DNA of 64,000 bases, from the NCBI GenBank assembly GCA_029448655.1, contig JACCLO010000003.1, forward strand, positions 2,728,001 through 2,792,000, in the 5' to 3' direction. The position numbers were made by a program, and so were the translations under genes. The stretch's first letter is position 1. Every line of letters starts with the position of its first letter. The stretch is from Wolfiporia cocos. Taxonomy: Eukaryota > Basidiomycota > Agaricomycetes > Polyporales > Phaeolaceae. The notes under the pieces are model-generated. The model was not told the DNA's origin and did no database searches. It saw only the letters and a program-made list of their open reading frames with translations. Below are positions 13,248 to 25,373 of this stretch, one piece after another.

Positions 13248-14146
13248 ATGTCTCACTCACATACGCACGCGCCGGGACAGAACCCCGGACACACGCACGG
13301 TCCGACCCCGCAGCAAATACAGCAGCAGCAACAGCAGCAAGCCCAACTGGCACTGCGCCAACCAGACCCGGTCGTGCAGGCCGTTATCGAGGCGAGCTTC
13401 CAGCCAGTTGACGTTCTTATTGGCGGGCCAGACAACGTCTCCTTGCTATGTCCGAAGCATTCGCTCGAAAAGTGCGCGGAATGCGATGTCGACTACTTCC
13501 ATCTGAATCGGCTCTCGCGTACCCTGCAGACCAATCCCCAGTTGCGTTGCCCACCTCCACCGCAGGTCGTCAACAAGCAACTCACTCAGGCTGTGACAAA
13601 CATGAAGGAGGAGGGCAATGTATGTCTGCACCCATTCGAGTGTATTACGCGTCTGACAGAGTACAGACCTTGTTCAAAGTTGGGCAGCATGAAAAGGCAA
13701 TTCAGCGTTATACGATGGCTGCGAACATAGCAGCGCAGCGAGCTCCATGGGAAGCCCAGCAGCTCCTCCGCGAGGAGATGACTCTTGTACTGTCCAATCG
13801 TTCTGCTGCCTACCTCGAGCAGGGAGACTATATCGCCGCGCTCGTAGACGCAGAGGTTGTCATACAACTCAAGCGTCACTGGAGCAAGGGCCACTTCCGC
13901 AAGGCGAGAGCCCTGCTCAAGATGGACAGATATGAAGAGGCGAAGGACGCCATCTCGGTAGGGCTGTCATTCGAACCAGAGAGCAAGGTGAGTCGCACCT
14001 TGTACGCCGTAAGTGCGTGCTAAGCTGCGGCGCAGGAACTCGCCGAGATGTTGGCTGGCATCAATACCGTCATCGAGATGACGCAGAAGGCGAAGGCCCA
14101 GCACGCCGGAGAAAATGCTGTCCAACCACCGATACCCGTTTCATAA
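13248..14146 (+). CDS. SEC72: Sec72-type subunit of the ER post-translational translocon (TPR protein)
   Basis: The spliced protein has 267 aa. Exons are 13248-13619, 13667-13987 and 14036-14146, all phase 0. The N-terminus is histidine-rich (SHSHTHAPGQ) and followed by a CAG/CAA-encoded glutamine run. Next comes the Sec72-like domain (DVLIGGPDNVSLLCPKHSLEKCAECDVDY) and then TPR repeats from about residue 118 (EEGNTLFKVGQHEKAIQRYTMA; NRSAAYLEQGDYIAALVDAE). Sec72 works with Sec62/Sec63/Sec71 at the ER membrane and receives Hsp70-delivered precursors through its TPRs; this is family knowledge. The gene converges on APP1, with 83 bp between the two stop codons. Confidence 0.88.
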
Positions 14147-14229
14147 TGTACTGGTTCGCGCTTTCGTAGGATACATACACCCGATCATATCCAGGACAGT
14201 CCATGTATCGCAGTAACTTATTCTCGGCC

Positions 14230-16511
14230 TTATTCTTGTAGTCCGTCAAGAAAGGCTGTCGCCTCAACGCACTCCTCGGGATTTCTGAACACGCGCAAGG
14301 GGATGTGTCCCGGAAGTTCAAGCCGGGCCCTCCAAACCCGCATCTGTAGATCATACCGTCTCCTCTCTGCCTCCGACATGTACTGCCGTCCCCCAGAAGA
14401 CGACTCGCACCTCTCCAACTGAGGGCTTGCTTGTGCATCCTTGAGTATACCCGCCGACGACTGCCGCGAGATCTTTTGGGGCTCTTCGGTCACGGGCGAC
14501 GCGTTCAGCAGCGAAGATGAGAAATACCCGCCGGACGGATCAGTCGAAGGCGGGAGTAAGTCGGTTTCGGAGAGCATTCTCGTCGGCTTGCGTGCAATAT
14601 ATTTTTGTGCGTTTTTCGCATCCGACGGCCTCCGCACGTTTGGGGTGCGGGCAGTATACTGGTATGAGCTCGACGTGCGCGACAGTGGTGGTGAGATGGG
14701 GTTTTGTTGTACCTCCGAGTCCATGTGCAGTACCCGAGCGCCTGTGGGGTCGTCCAGGGTACGCGTATTGTCTCCGCTGACGTCTCGGATAAAGATTGCG
14801 ATGACCTGTGTTGGCTGCTCCTTCGCAAGAGCCGCGTACAGCTCGAGGTCTTGCTCGCCTGAGTCACCCACCAGGAAAAAACGGGAATCGGGGAAGTTGT
14901 TGAGTATGTCAACCACGCCAGCGCGTTTTCGTTCGGCCGGAGCAGACAATAATCCGCTGAAGAGGGACCGTCCGCCGTATGATCGCAGCTTGATTGACCC
15001 CGGCGGAAGATGACACAGCTGGAAGAACTCGTTGATGACTGGCAGGACTTCAAAGGGTCCGTTGGACTGATATAAATATGAGCTTTGAGGGAGGACACGG
15101 CATTACACATGCATGACACTCACAACATAGTGGAAGCGTACCCCCCGCCTCCACATTCGCATATACCACTCTGACATGCCAGGGATGATGCTATCTTCCA
15201 AATCCCTGACGAAGATATTGTTAAACACCGCTCGTGCTCCGTTCACCACGCTTGCCAGCTTGACCGTGTCATCGATGTCCGAAATCAAGCGGATTGTCGC
15301 GTATGTGAGAGGAACCGAAGTAGATGCTGTAACACTCGGACCGCCAAGAAGATCATTGAGTTGCAGCTGTGTCCCGCTCGGTGTCCGAGGTACCGGTGGA
15401 GGGAGGAGCTCTGCCAACACAAACAACTCTTGTTCGATGTGACGATCACCAAAGGCAATCTGAAGACCGTCCGCGTGAAGGCACAAATTGTCCCAAGGAA
15501 CCTGAAACTTGACCTGGAAAAAGCCATCTCCGTTGGTGATGACTTCTTCGCGCAATAGCGGTCCTCGCGGGTCATCATCTCTATACTCATAGCCGTCGTA
15601 GGAGTGGAACAGCGAAGGGTCTGCCGCATAAAGCGAGATGCGCACTGTCCGTCCGGACAGCGCAGTGCACCAAAACGGGTGTAGGCGGGTCTCTAGATTG
15701 ATATGCATTCTCTGCAGATCGGCAGGGAGAGGAACATTCCTGTTTGTAACTGGGGAGCTGGGCATGGACGAGGAGGCAGATGACGGATTGAGAGATGTTG
15801 CAGATGATGCTACAGATTCTGCATCCATTTCCAGGTGGCGCAGATGGCGTTCTAAGGCCTCTATTTCAGCATTCTCGTCCATTTGATCAGGCGGGGCCGG
15901 CAGGTGTGCAGAGGCTAGCAGATCTTCTGTGGATTTGCTGAGTGGTGGCGTGTCGACCCATTCTGGAGTCGAATTTGATGGAGTCGCAAGCTTGGGTAAG
16001 GCAGCGAAAGCTAGCGTAGTGTCAGGGATTCGGCGTTTTTCGCATTAGTTCTGGATGTATACGCACTCTTTGCCACTCGAAGGAATGCCCGGCCTGAGCG
16101 TGTATTGAAGCCTGGCCCACTAGATTTCGAAGCGAAGCCAGATACGAAGACCTCTACATCAAAGGGGGCATCTAAGACGCAGATTAGCTACCAATGCCAA
16201 GTCATCGCGCCTTTGCGGGCTGGAATTGTATACTCGTACATACCTTCGGAAGCGGCATTAAAAGGTTCATGGAATCGCCTTGTTGCCCACCCAGCGAAGA
16301 GCAACAGCCCTTCGATGCTGGGAGTACTCTCACCCTGCACCTGCCTCAGCTTCTGTCCCGCCCACTGACCCCACGTCTGCTTCTTCCCATCTGCGCTTAT
16401 ATCTCTACTGATCGGAGACGGCCGCTTAAAGTCGCGCTGGGAGACGTATGTTTTGATGGAACGTGAGGCCACGCTAGCGAGGGATTTCCAGGATGGTGAT
16501 TCATCTGACAT
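14230..16511 (-). CDS. APP1: Phosphatidate phosphatase App1 family
   Basis: The spliced protein has 698 aa. Exons (minus) are 16511-16244, 16171-16067, 16010-15124 and 15066-14230. A DUF2183-type catalytic domain begins at the haloacid-dehalogenase-like motif D-I-D-D-T (residues about 369-373), followed by GVRFHYVSNGPFEVLP, SIKLRSYGG and FLVGDSGEQDLELY. The N-terminal half carries the conserved App1 region (FDVEVFVSGFASKSSGPG; TRLHPFWCTALSGRTVR). The C-terminal about 250 residues are Ser/Pro-rich, as is usual in fungal App1. The family dephosphorylates phosphatidate at actin/endocytic sites. Splice joins restore FHYV-SNG exactly across a 57-nt intron. No key residue appears lost. Confidence 0.9.
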
Positions 16512-17024
16512 TATTCCTGCTGGTCATCAGTGTGCTGAATCAAGAGCTGTAGCCGCGGCTGTGACATGAGCGCATCGCGGTGAACAAGGGGCGGTACTAT
16601 CAGGGAATGATGCTGCGCTCAAAGTTGAAGGAGATATCACCAGAGAGGCCCGCGAGATCCATTAATAGCGGAGCTTTGACTGACGTCGCGCAGCATCAAA
16701 CCCAGCAGACGACTCGGGGTGCCGGTGAACCGGTGACGGCACAGCTGGTCGAAAGCGAGCCTAAACTTCCAAGGGTCGCTGAAAACGTATCATGCGCCTT
16801 CGGACATATACACATTTCTACTTCTTGGACATAAATTGTAGTTTGCGATCAGCGGCGTACGATCAACCAACAGCATCCACATTAATATTCATGCAAATGA
16901 TCTCGGCTTTCTCGTGAATTCACTGAGTATCGATTTACGTATCACAGTAGGTCCGCAAATGCATCACCCACAGGTATTCGTACAATCAGCTATTCTACCT
17001 CCCCAAACGAGCAGTAGTTTCTAT

Positions 17025-18045
17025 TCATAGATGCTTACGGAGGAACTCGACGGTTGCCTTGAAGACACCCTCCTTCCCGGCTTTGACTTTGGGGTTGCTC
17101 TACGACATGAATTTCGTTATCAAGGAGACCATCGCACCAATTTACGAACTCACCATGTCACCGCGGACAGAGAAACCATGCACACATCCCTCCCAGTAGG
17201 TCCGCTCATAGCCAGGCGTGAACTTTCCCCCGCCGAGAATCTCGTCCGCCTTGGCTTGAGCTTCCAGCGGGAACATCTGGTCAACCTCGCAGCTGTTGAT
17301 CAGCAGCGATGCCTTAGACACGGCGAGGTATTTCTAAAGGGGAGCATACGTGAGCACATCAATGTCGAAGCCCGCATCGGACCAACTCACCTCTAGGTCT
17401 GCCGGGACCTGAAGAAGACTCGGGTGTGACACTACGACTACGGAGACACTTCCCTTGTATGCGAGGTCGAAAGCGGGGCGAGCACCATAGCAGAAACCCA
17501 GGACAGCAATTTTGGTTACGCCGCTCGCCTGCAGGGCAGGGATGACCTTATCCAGGACAGGGTGGACAGTCTCCATGCCGTGCCTGCCCAGCCACGCCAT
17601 GAAGTCCCACTTGGATCCAGGCTCCAGAGCATCCTCGGGCGCAGGGTCACCGTTCAGGATGTCCGGGATGACCACCTTGAAACCGTTCCGTGCATAGTCG
17701 TCGGCCAGGAGCTGCGAATTATCGAATTAGGGTTGTAAGGTCGTAAGTGAGAGATTGGTATCTGACCTGGTGGTTGACAAGAGTGACACCGAAGATATCG
17801 ACCAAGTACAGGATGACCTTATCCTGTGGGTAGTCGACAGACGGCGTGGCAACATAGGTGTTGATGCCACCAATCAACTCGAACTTCCCTAAATGTGTGT
17901 TAACCCTACGACAACCCATCGTGAACGAACCACTCACCCTCCGGAGTACCCTCGTGGCGCACACCTTGCAGTGTCAAGACATTAGCGGCTTCCAAGCATG
18001 AGCAGAAGATACCTCACCAGAGATACAGTGCTCGCAAAGACTCAT
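17025..18045 (-). CDS. Dienelactone hydrolase family protein, paralogue 1
   Basis: The spliced protein has 250 aa, the normal length for the family. Exons (minus) are 18045-18018, 17964-17938, 17888-17767, 17711-17391, 17333-17154 and 17099-17025. The alpha/beta-hydrolase triad is visible as Cys133 in GFCYGAR, Asp184 in CEVDQMF and His218 in CVHGFSVRGD. The nucleophile is Cys, as in classical dienelactone hydrolases that open lactone rings in aromatic-compound breakdown. The true substrate is unknown; many fungal members of this expanded family are uncharacterised. Very short 28- and 27-nt first exons encode MSLCEHCIS and GVRHEGTPE. A paralogue with the same gene structure lies immediately upstream. 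Confidence 0.93.
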
Positions 18046-18464
18046 CGTGTGTGTACAAGGAGGAGCTGTACTGGGGTTAGGTGAATAAGGGTGCCACCTC
18101 AAAGGCAGACCACCCAATGCCTTTATCTGTAGTTTAAATATGTCATGCCGGTAGGAAGGGCGCCGGTGGCCTGGGTATCGTTCAAGATCGAAACTCGGTC
18201 ACATGGCAGTTCTTGCGAATGATATCCGTGTGGCTTGCGTATTAGCAAGCTGGATATCAGTTATACCGGGTGAGAATGGCGCATTGACAGAGATCTGCGG
18301 TGCTTGCGGAACACCGTCCGAGCTTCACTCGGATTCATCGAGGTTGATCGGGTAGAATTAGATCGCTAGGTTGAATACGGACCCACAACTCTGGGCTGAG
18401 CTACTTTGTACATTATTTAATACCAAACTCTGCCTGACATGTACGTCACCCGCTCGTAATAGGA

Positions 18465-19512
18465 TTACACCCAGTACTTATTGAGGAATTCGACGCTGGC
18501 CTTGAACACGCCCTCTTTTCCTGCTTTGACCCTCGGATCACTCTGCAGCGATCGAGGAAACTCAATCAGAAAACAATGAATGGACAGACAAATAAATGTG
18601 ACATACAATATCGCCCCGAACAGCGAAACCATGAGTACAGCCCTCCCAATAGGTGCGCTCGTACCCAGGAGTGTATTTGCCACCGCCAAGAATCTCATCT
18701 GCTTTCTCCTGCGCTTCTTTGGGGAACATATTGTCTGTTTCCGCACAGTTTATGAGAAGAGGTGCCTTTGCTTCAGCAAGATATCGCTACGGTAGCAGCG
18801 TTCATGAGTCCTAAATGAACATATCACCTGAAAACACGTACCTGTAGGTCATCAGGCACCTTCCACAAAGACGGGTGGGAAGCAACGCAGACAGAAACTA
18901 TGTTCTGGAAGGCAAGATCTATGGCCGTCCGCGCGCCGAAGCAAAACCCGACCGCAGCGACTTTGCGGATGCCACTGTACTTGTAGTGCGAGAGGATCTT
19001 CGCGATGACGGGCCATACCGTCTCCTGGCCGTGTCTACTCAGCCACAACGTGAGGTCAAATTCGCCTGTAGATAGCGGGGCATCCGCGGGAACAGGGTCG
19101 CCGTTCAGTATGTCCGGAATCACAACTCTGTACCCGTTGCGCGCGAAGTCGTCCGCCAGAAGCTTCTCCGCAATGGCTATTAGCTATTGTTGCAGAGAAG
19201 AAAACACATGCCTAACCTGATGGTTGACGAATGTAGGTCCAAAGATGTCGGTCAGATAGAGTATGACTCTGCCCTCTTTAGATGACTCAGACGGAGTGGC
19301 GACATAGCATTGGACGCCTGAGATGTCCTGGAATGTACCTGCGAGGTCACAGCATTTTGAAGAGCACCGAGCTCATATCATGACGTTCACCATACCTTCT
19401 GGAGTACCCTCGTGGCGGACCCCTGCGAGAGTCAGTTTGAGAGGAGTGAGTACATGAATGCCTAGGACAAGAATATTCTGTTACCAATGACACAGTCGGC
19501 ACACAAGCTCAT
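18465..19512 (-). CDS. Dienelactone hydrolase family protein, paralogue 2
   Basis: The spliced protein has 251 aa. Exons (minus) are 19512-19485, 19422-19396, 19338-19217, 19162-18842, 18786-18607 and 18542-18465. The first five exon lengths (28, 27, 122, 321 and 180 nt) are identical to those of paralogue 1, proof of tandem duplication. The triad is conserved: Cys133 in GFCFGAR, Asp184 in AETDNMF, His218 in CTHGFAVRGD. The exon-4 acceptor is chosen at 19163 because it keeps the paralogue length; an alternative three bases earlier would add one lysine. The protein is clearly diverged from its neighbour (N-terminus MSLCADCVI), so the duplication is not recent. Confidence 0.93.
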
Positions 19513-20417
19513 GTCGGTTGAGTAACCAATTGAAATATGTAGGGGCTCAAAGTAGATTCTGTTATCGGCTTCGGCACCAGTGCGTACTTGAGAAAACCCC
19601 GGCGTTTGCCATTTTAGGATTGCGCGCGTAGGCATCGATTAGGCTTACATCACTCCATTTGCGTGTGCATGTTGATGGGAAGTGCGCAATAAACGTTGTT
19701 GAATGAGCGAATACTGGCTGCTGTCAGACTCATCGGTCACAGTGTATGAGCTTGTGGGATTAGGGCTACTCAATAGTTGCCAGCGATGTGCTTTAGTCCA
19801 GCGCCAAGAGGGAAGGGAGGCCTATTCAAGCATAACAATTGCATAGTGCGCATTGTAGATGTTCTACCATCGGTCAAGTAGCATACCGTAACAGAAAATG
19901 CAACTACTGGAACACTCCGAGTGGATCACGACCGCCGCTGATTATGCACGTTCTACCGCGGACGGAATTGACTGTGCCGTGAATTATTATGTAATGTAAA
20001 TGGTCTCTCCACCCTGCTTTGCTTTGGCTTGATGCGATCTATGTCGCATCTGTCCATCAGCCTTCCAGGAAGTCCCAACGATCGACGATTGCTTCCCTAA
20101 CGGATGGATCGAACAGGGCCAATGAGAGCTGGATGAACGATACTATTTTCAAGGGGTAGAATTATATCGAAATATCGAATGTAAGACACAATATACAGCA
20201 TATTCAGGATCAGTGCGAAAGGTACCAATTTCGTGTTTCATTAATATCTGCTCTGCATGTAGCTTTATAAGTTGCAGCTGTCGTGTTTGTATGTTCCTGT
20301 GGTCGTAACAAGTCATGATAGCACATTGCTGATATGAAGAGTTGAATGCACGTCAGCCGTAAAGGATGTAGTGTTATCCAACGGCAGATGCATCCCAGAT
20401 GCCGCCTCAGCACCTGT
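19513..20417. other. Intergenic, about 0.9 kb
   Basis: It contains the promoter side of dienelactone hydrolase paralogue 2 and the 3' side of the sterol acyltransferase. It is AT-richer than the genes. I see no coding or RNA feature. Confidence 0.5.
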
Positions 20418-22603
20418 TTAGTAGGCGACGTAGGCAACGCAGAGAAGGGGCATGCCGACGAACAGGCCCCCCCAGAAGACGATGTTGCCGGCTAGTTTGT
20501 TCCGCTTGATAGCGGGTACTCGTCCGATGGCGATCATGGGAATTTGACTGAGCTGAAGCACGAAAAGATACATCCTGCATAGCGCAATTATGCCATCAAT
20601 AACCCTGAAGGCCGGGGTGGTTGAGGAGCCATCACGAAGACTCACCGTAGCTTCTGAGCCACGATTGTCATCACGAGCTCGTGCGCTGCGGCGCTCAGAA
20701 GAAACGTGAAGAACATGGCACCGTTCCTTGACAGCCCGAAGCTGCTCATGGAAGACGCATACACATGGCGTAGTAGGAATGTATGTACTGGTCTGTTCCA
20801 CTTGCGCGAGAACTCATCCCACGACGTCGAGTTCCACCAATCATCATAGAAGCGGCGATCAGCGAAGCTATGTGATTCTGACTCAGTTACAACACCATGC
20901 GGGAATGAGAATACGCACTATGAGAGCTCCGCAAAGCCGTTGCATATACACTCTGTAGAGGCGATGACATCAGTCATGCTTGGTCATCGCACGCACCGGC
21001 TTATTACGCACCAAAAATTAGGTAAAATAGGAGTACGAATGCTACCATGAATGGAAGAGAAAGATCCAAAATTGATCGCCAGACGGTCTGCTCAGGTGTT
21101 GGAGTGAGCGGGATGATGAAGCTTTCCGTGATAGTATACAGAAGCGTGAACGTCCCGAACGTGGCGACAGTCTTTTCGAAGACGTAGAGCGGCCGCATCC
21201 TATGGTGCATCAGTGACAATGTCGGCGTGCGATGATAGTTCAGGGCACATACCTGTCAGTCCTCGGATACTCAAGTTCATACACGAGCGTCGGGATTGCC
21301 ATGTACACGGCAAAGTTTTTGAGGGTGATGTTAGCTGGCCATCGCACCAACTGCGGCCCTGAGCTCGTCAGCTCCGTCTCAAGCTCCGCATGCTCGTGGG
21401 CGAGGTCCGCTATCTTCGGGTCCGGGTGGTGCGCGAGAGTCTGTGACGGTGTCGGGGGAACGGTCACGGGCGTTCCGGTCGACGGGGGAACAAGGCGGGT
21501 GCCGGTCGTGTTCACCTGCGTAGGGCGCTCCGGCGGGAACTCGGACGATGCAGGCGTTGAGGACGCGGAAGGGAGTGGTGCTCCGCCGACAACGTCCTTG
21601 TGTCCCTCGGCAGCGAGGCGCTGGCGCAGCGCGGCAGCGATGTTCGCATCGACGTACGAGGTACTGGAACTTTCTGGAGCGGCGGGTGGAGTGCCGCCCA
21701 TTATTGCGTCTGTGCGCTCCTCAATCCCGCGCGCATGCGCTTTCTGCTTCGCCCAATTAGCTTGCGCGGCTAACAGAGCTGCGTCCCATCCCCCGGCGGT
21801 GTCCTCGATCAATTTGGATAGCTGCACGTACAGCCGCTCTGCCTGCTGGTTTACCCAGTGCAGCTGACCATTGGTCGTAACATACGAGTGCATCTTCATG
21901 ACCATCACAAGCGAGTGCAGCGTAAGGAAGCCCGACTGCACCCATGGCCAATGGCGATTGAAGGTCCACCTGATCGCAATAAAGAGGACCGACGTTTGCC
22001 AGAGGTGTTGCAGTACGACGCCCACCCAGTAGTACCGTATCCAGCCTTTGCTGATTGCCTTCGCGAATGGGACACATATCCCGGTGCTGAGAACGAGCAC
22101 AGCATCGGAGATAGCGAGGGTAATAGCATCGCGCGAGAACATAGAGAAAAACGCGCCCTCGAGTGGATAGCCGTGCTCATCTATACTCCGAATGAATGTT
22201 CGCACTGTGAACACGAACATAGATATCCAGAAAAGCGTGAAGAAGCCCTAAAGATGACGATGTTCAGAAGATGGGCAAGTAGATGCACTTGTCACTCACG
22301 CGGAACTCGTTTGCCCCAGAGCTCTCATTGCTGATGTCAAAATGTGACTTCCGCGGAGAGAAAGTAATCATCGCGCGCAGCTTATTCGTCCTAGACGATC
22401 GAAAGGGACGGGAAACATGGACAGTGCCCTCTGGCGTCTGGAAATCGATGCTCTGATTCCGTGAGAGAGTTGGGGTCGCGTGGCGGTCGCCATTCAGTCC
22501 GAAAGATGGGTTCTGGCTGAGAGAAGTGAGGAACATGTGAGAATGTCCATACTGAACAGAGCTATTCCTGGGTTCACCTCGCCTGCGATGTAATGGTCGT
22601 CAT
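20418..22603 (-). CDS. ARE2: Sterol O-acyltransferase (ACAT/ARE family, MBOAT)
   Basis: The spliced protein has 612 aa. Exons (minus) are 22603-22578, 22516-22300, 22247-21253, 21199-21012, 20952-20919, 20867-20646 and 20574-20418. It is a multi-pass ER membrane enzyme that esterifies ergosterol with fatty acyl-CoA for storage in lipid droplets (family role). Visible motifs are ICNGFAELSYFADR, FYDDWWN (residues 493-499) and the catalytic His549 in SAAAHELVM, with hydrophobic segments throughout. A Pro/Ser/Thr-rich insertion lies in the cytosolic loop before PTLVYELEYPRT. A 34-nt exon (20952-20919) encodes most of the ICNGFAEL motif. I use ARE2 as a family label; ARE1 and ARE2 cannot be separated here. 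Confidence 0.9.
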
Positions 22604-23721
22604 AATCGTCCGGGAGAGTCGCGCTCTCCTGTCCTACAGGCTTAGGAGGTCTGCTAGTGGGTTAGAGACGTAGAACGCAGTTAGGTCGCGTACAGCTGCC
22701 TCGATGGGCTACGTACGCTGGGGCTTGACTTTAAACCACGGTCGGCGGTGACGTCTGCAGTAGACGCTCGACCACGTGGATCCAGAACAGTCATATCTGC
22801 TGACAAATACCGGTATAGAACGTAATTCGCGTAACACCAAACATTCAGCTGTGGCTTTCATTCGGGCTCACGCGTTACGCGGTTATCTCCTCTAAACTTC
22901 GGGGTTGGCTGTTGCTCGTTTGACAGGACCTGGAAATGCTGGGAACTGCTCTGCTTGTCTTGTCAATTGTAGCGATATTGCACGGTGAATACACTATCTC
23001 GATACCCTTCTTACGGACTGCAGTGTGCCACTCATGAGTCTGACAAAGTCTCCCGATAGCCGCTTTCTCAACATATGAGCGTAAGTGTCGCCGGCGATGA
23101 GTTGACTACTTGTTGCTGATGTATGCACACCCGAGCAGATCTAACACATCTCAAAGCGCTGGGTAGACCTGAAGGGTCCCTCCCTCAAGATGTTCGTTCT
23201 CAGTGTGCAACTCTAATTCTCTGCTTGAATTGATCTGTCGTGCAGACTGTATATGAGGCACTAATCGCTGTCGTCTTTGGCATCGTCGGTGCAGCCTTAC
23301 GTACACCGGAGCTCAGAGAGGTGACTTGGCGGAGTGAGATGAAACGTCGGTGTGTAACCCATTCTCAGACTACCTACAAGGACGTCCGCGGCCCACTTAC
23401 TTCGACCCACGTTAGATCAGCCGAAGATCAAGATACGCGATTGTCGTTTGCCACATTTGTCCAGCGTGCTGGTATCTTGAACAACACAACGGCATAAGTG
23501 CATCACTTTGGATTCAGACTTGTACAGAACGTTTATTCTGCCACAGGGCACATTCATGTGAAGGTGCTGTGGCTGTTCATTGCTGTACAATTTGTCTATT
23601 CTACACCGGGGCCCTCGGTCAGATGAGCCATTATGTGAGCGTCGTGTGTCGGATCCTATACGCAACGGAGTAACACATGCCGTCCAGGCATCATGTCTTC
23701 GTACAACTCAGTTGTGCTCTG
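22604..23721. other. Intergenic, about 1.1 kb
   Basis: It lies between the sterol acyltransferase start and the RED stop, both on the minus strand. Only short uninformative frames are present. No gene, repeat or RNA is recognised. Confidence 0.5.
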
Positions 23722-25373
23722 TTACGATCCTTCAGCAGCTGCCTTCTTGTCTGTGTAAGCCTTCAGCCTAATGACAAAATGTTAGTGAGGTGCCATACGA
23801 GCGAACTCAGTACACGCACTGCTTGTAATCCCTATCAATCTTGTCTTTGTCGACCTTGCCATCACCATTTCCACGCTTGTCCTTCTTCTTCTCTTTGCGC
23901 GATCGACGTTTGCCCGCCTTTCCTGCGGCAGAGTCGAGCTCGAGTAATTCACGTATTGAGGGCAATGCAGAGGATGCAAGGGGCTGCAGGCGCATCGGCC
24001 GTTCCTCCTCTTCGTCCTCCTGGTCTGAATGTACGGCGGACGGGGCAACAGGGCTTTGAGACTTTTCGTTGCGTGGTTCAGCAGCAGCAGCAGGTAGCGG
24101 CTGTGGCGATGTTGCTTTCGGCGCATCTTCCTCCTCGATTGCGAACCAGCGACCCTTGACAGGAAGGGCCTGTTCCTCTGGCTCCTCTTTGCGTGGACTA
24201 GCGTCCATATCCACGTCACCGTCGCTGTTGTCATCATCGCCCAGATCGACACCAGTGTACTCCTCCGCATCTGCGAATATATCGAAATTGTCGTCGATCG
24301 GCTCCAGATCCGGCTTCGGTTGGGGTTCAGGTTTAGTTGGCGGCGTCACGCTGGAAGGACCAGCCTCGTCTAGAGGTGCAGGCACGGGTGAGATATCTGT
24401 GGGCTTGCGCCTCGCCTCTGTCCCCGAGTTTGGCTTCTTCTTCTTCTTCTCCGTATTGAACCCCTTACCATCTACCTTCTGCTTTAATTTCCTTTTCTTG
24501 GTCTTCTCTCCTTGCTCGCTGCCTATAGGCTTGAACCCAATCGGCCTGAACCTCCCCGCCTTTTTTGCCTCTTCAAGGTCCGCGTTGACAGTTGAGTTCT
24601 TTTCTTCCGCCTCGCCCTCGACTCCATCACCAACCTTCGCGCGCTTTGACTTCAGCTCCTGTATGATTTCTTCACGCGTGCGCTTGCGGGGGATAGAGGA
24701 AGATGCCTCGAGGAAGGCTTGTTCGAGAGTGGCATCGTCCTCGGCAGTGGTAGATGCGGCGGCTCGTGCACGATGCTGTTCCAAAAGGGCGTGATCGAGG
24801 CCTTTGACTAGTACAGTGTGATCGCTGTCGCCGCCGAGATATCGGCGTTGCTCTTCTACCTGGGGAGCATCTTCAGAGGGGTACTCAAATTATAAATAAC
24901 GTCTACTGACCGCCTTGCGGTCTGCATTATCAGCATTCCTTCGTTCAAAATCGGCGGCAAGGGCTTCGACCTGCAAACGACGTTATGAAGAGGTGCTTTT
25001 GCGCACAATGATGGCAAGCAAATACCTGAGCATAGTCGTTATCCAACCCCAGCCTTCGTTCCGCGGCACGGTCTCGGTATTGCTGAGTCCCTTGCGCTTT
25101 CTTCTTCACAGTACGAGGCTTGAACGCAGGTTGGGAGGCATCAGCAGACTTCCTGGCATCTCAGCACTCAGATTACATCAGATCAATGCATGAGTCGTAC
25201 TCACTGCTTAGATCTGGACGCAGCGGCCGTGAGGAGCGATCCGCGGGAGGTGGACGCGCTGGAGGAACCCGCCTTGGGGGTTTGCAGCAACTTTCTGAAC
25301 GAATCCTGCACAATGGGCCTTGTGTAGAGCACAGGTCAGGCTCTGCACTGCGACTTACCTGATCCATACTCAA
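23722..25373 (-). CDS. RED/IK-like spliceosome-associated protein
   Basis: The spliced protein has 462 aa. Exons (minus) are 25373-25359, 25305-25205, 25152-25026, 24970-24911, 24859-23820 and 23767-23722. The N-terminus has the RED signature: SFRKLLQTPKA, QYRDRAAERRLGLDNDYAQV and KGLDHALLEQ. The long fifth exon is charged and disordered, with lysine runs and an acidic YTGVDLGDDDN patch. The terminal exon restores DYKQLKAYTDKK, a plausible RED C-terminus. RED (with SMU1 in animals) acts in spliceosome activation; that role is transferred by homology. The start could be the first or third codon of MSMDQ. It is divergent from the Old-Yellow-Enzyme gene across about 1.3 kb. Confidence 0.88.

Noticed and set aside
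24421..24460. CTT trinucleotide repeat
   Set aside because: It is the lysine run of the RED-like coding sequence, a normal low-complexity feature.
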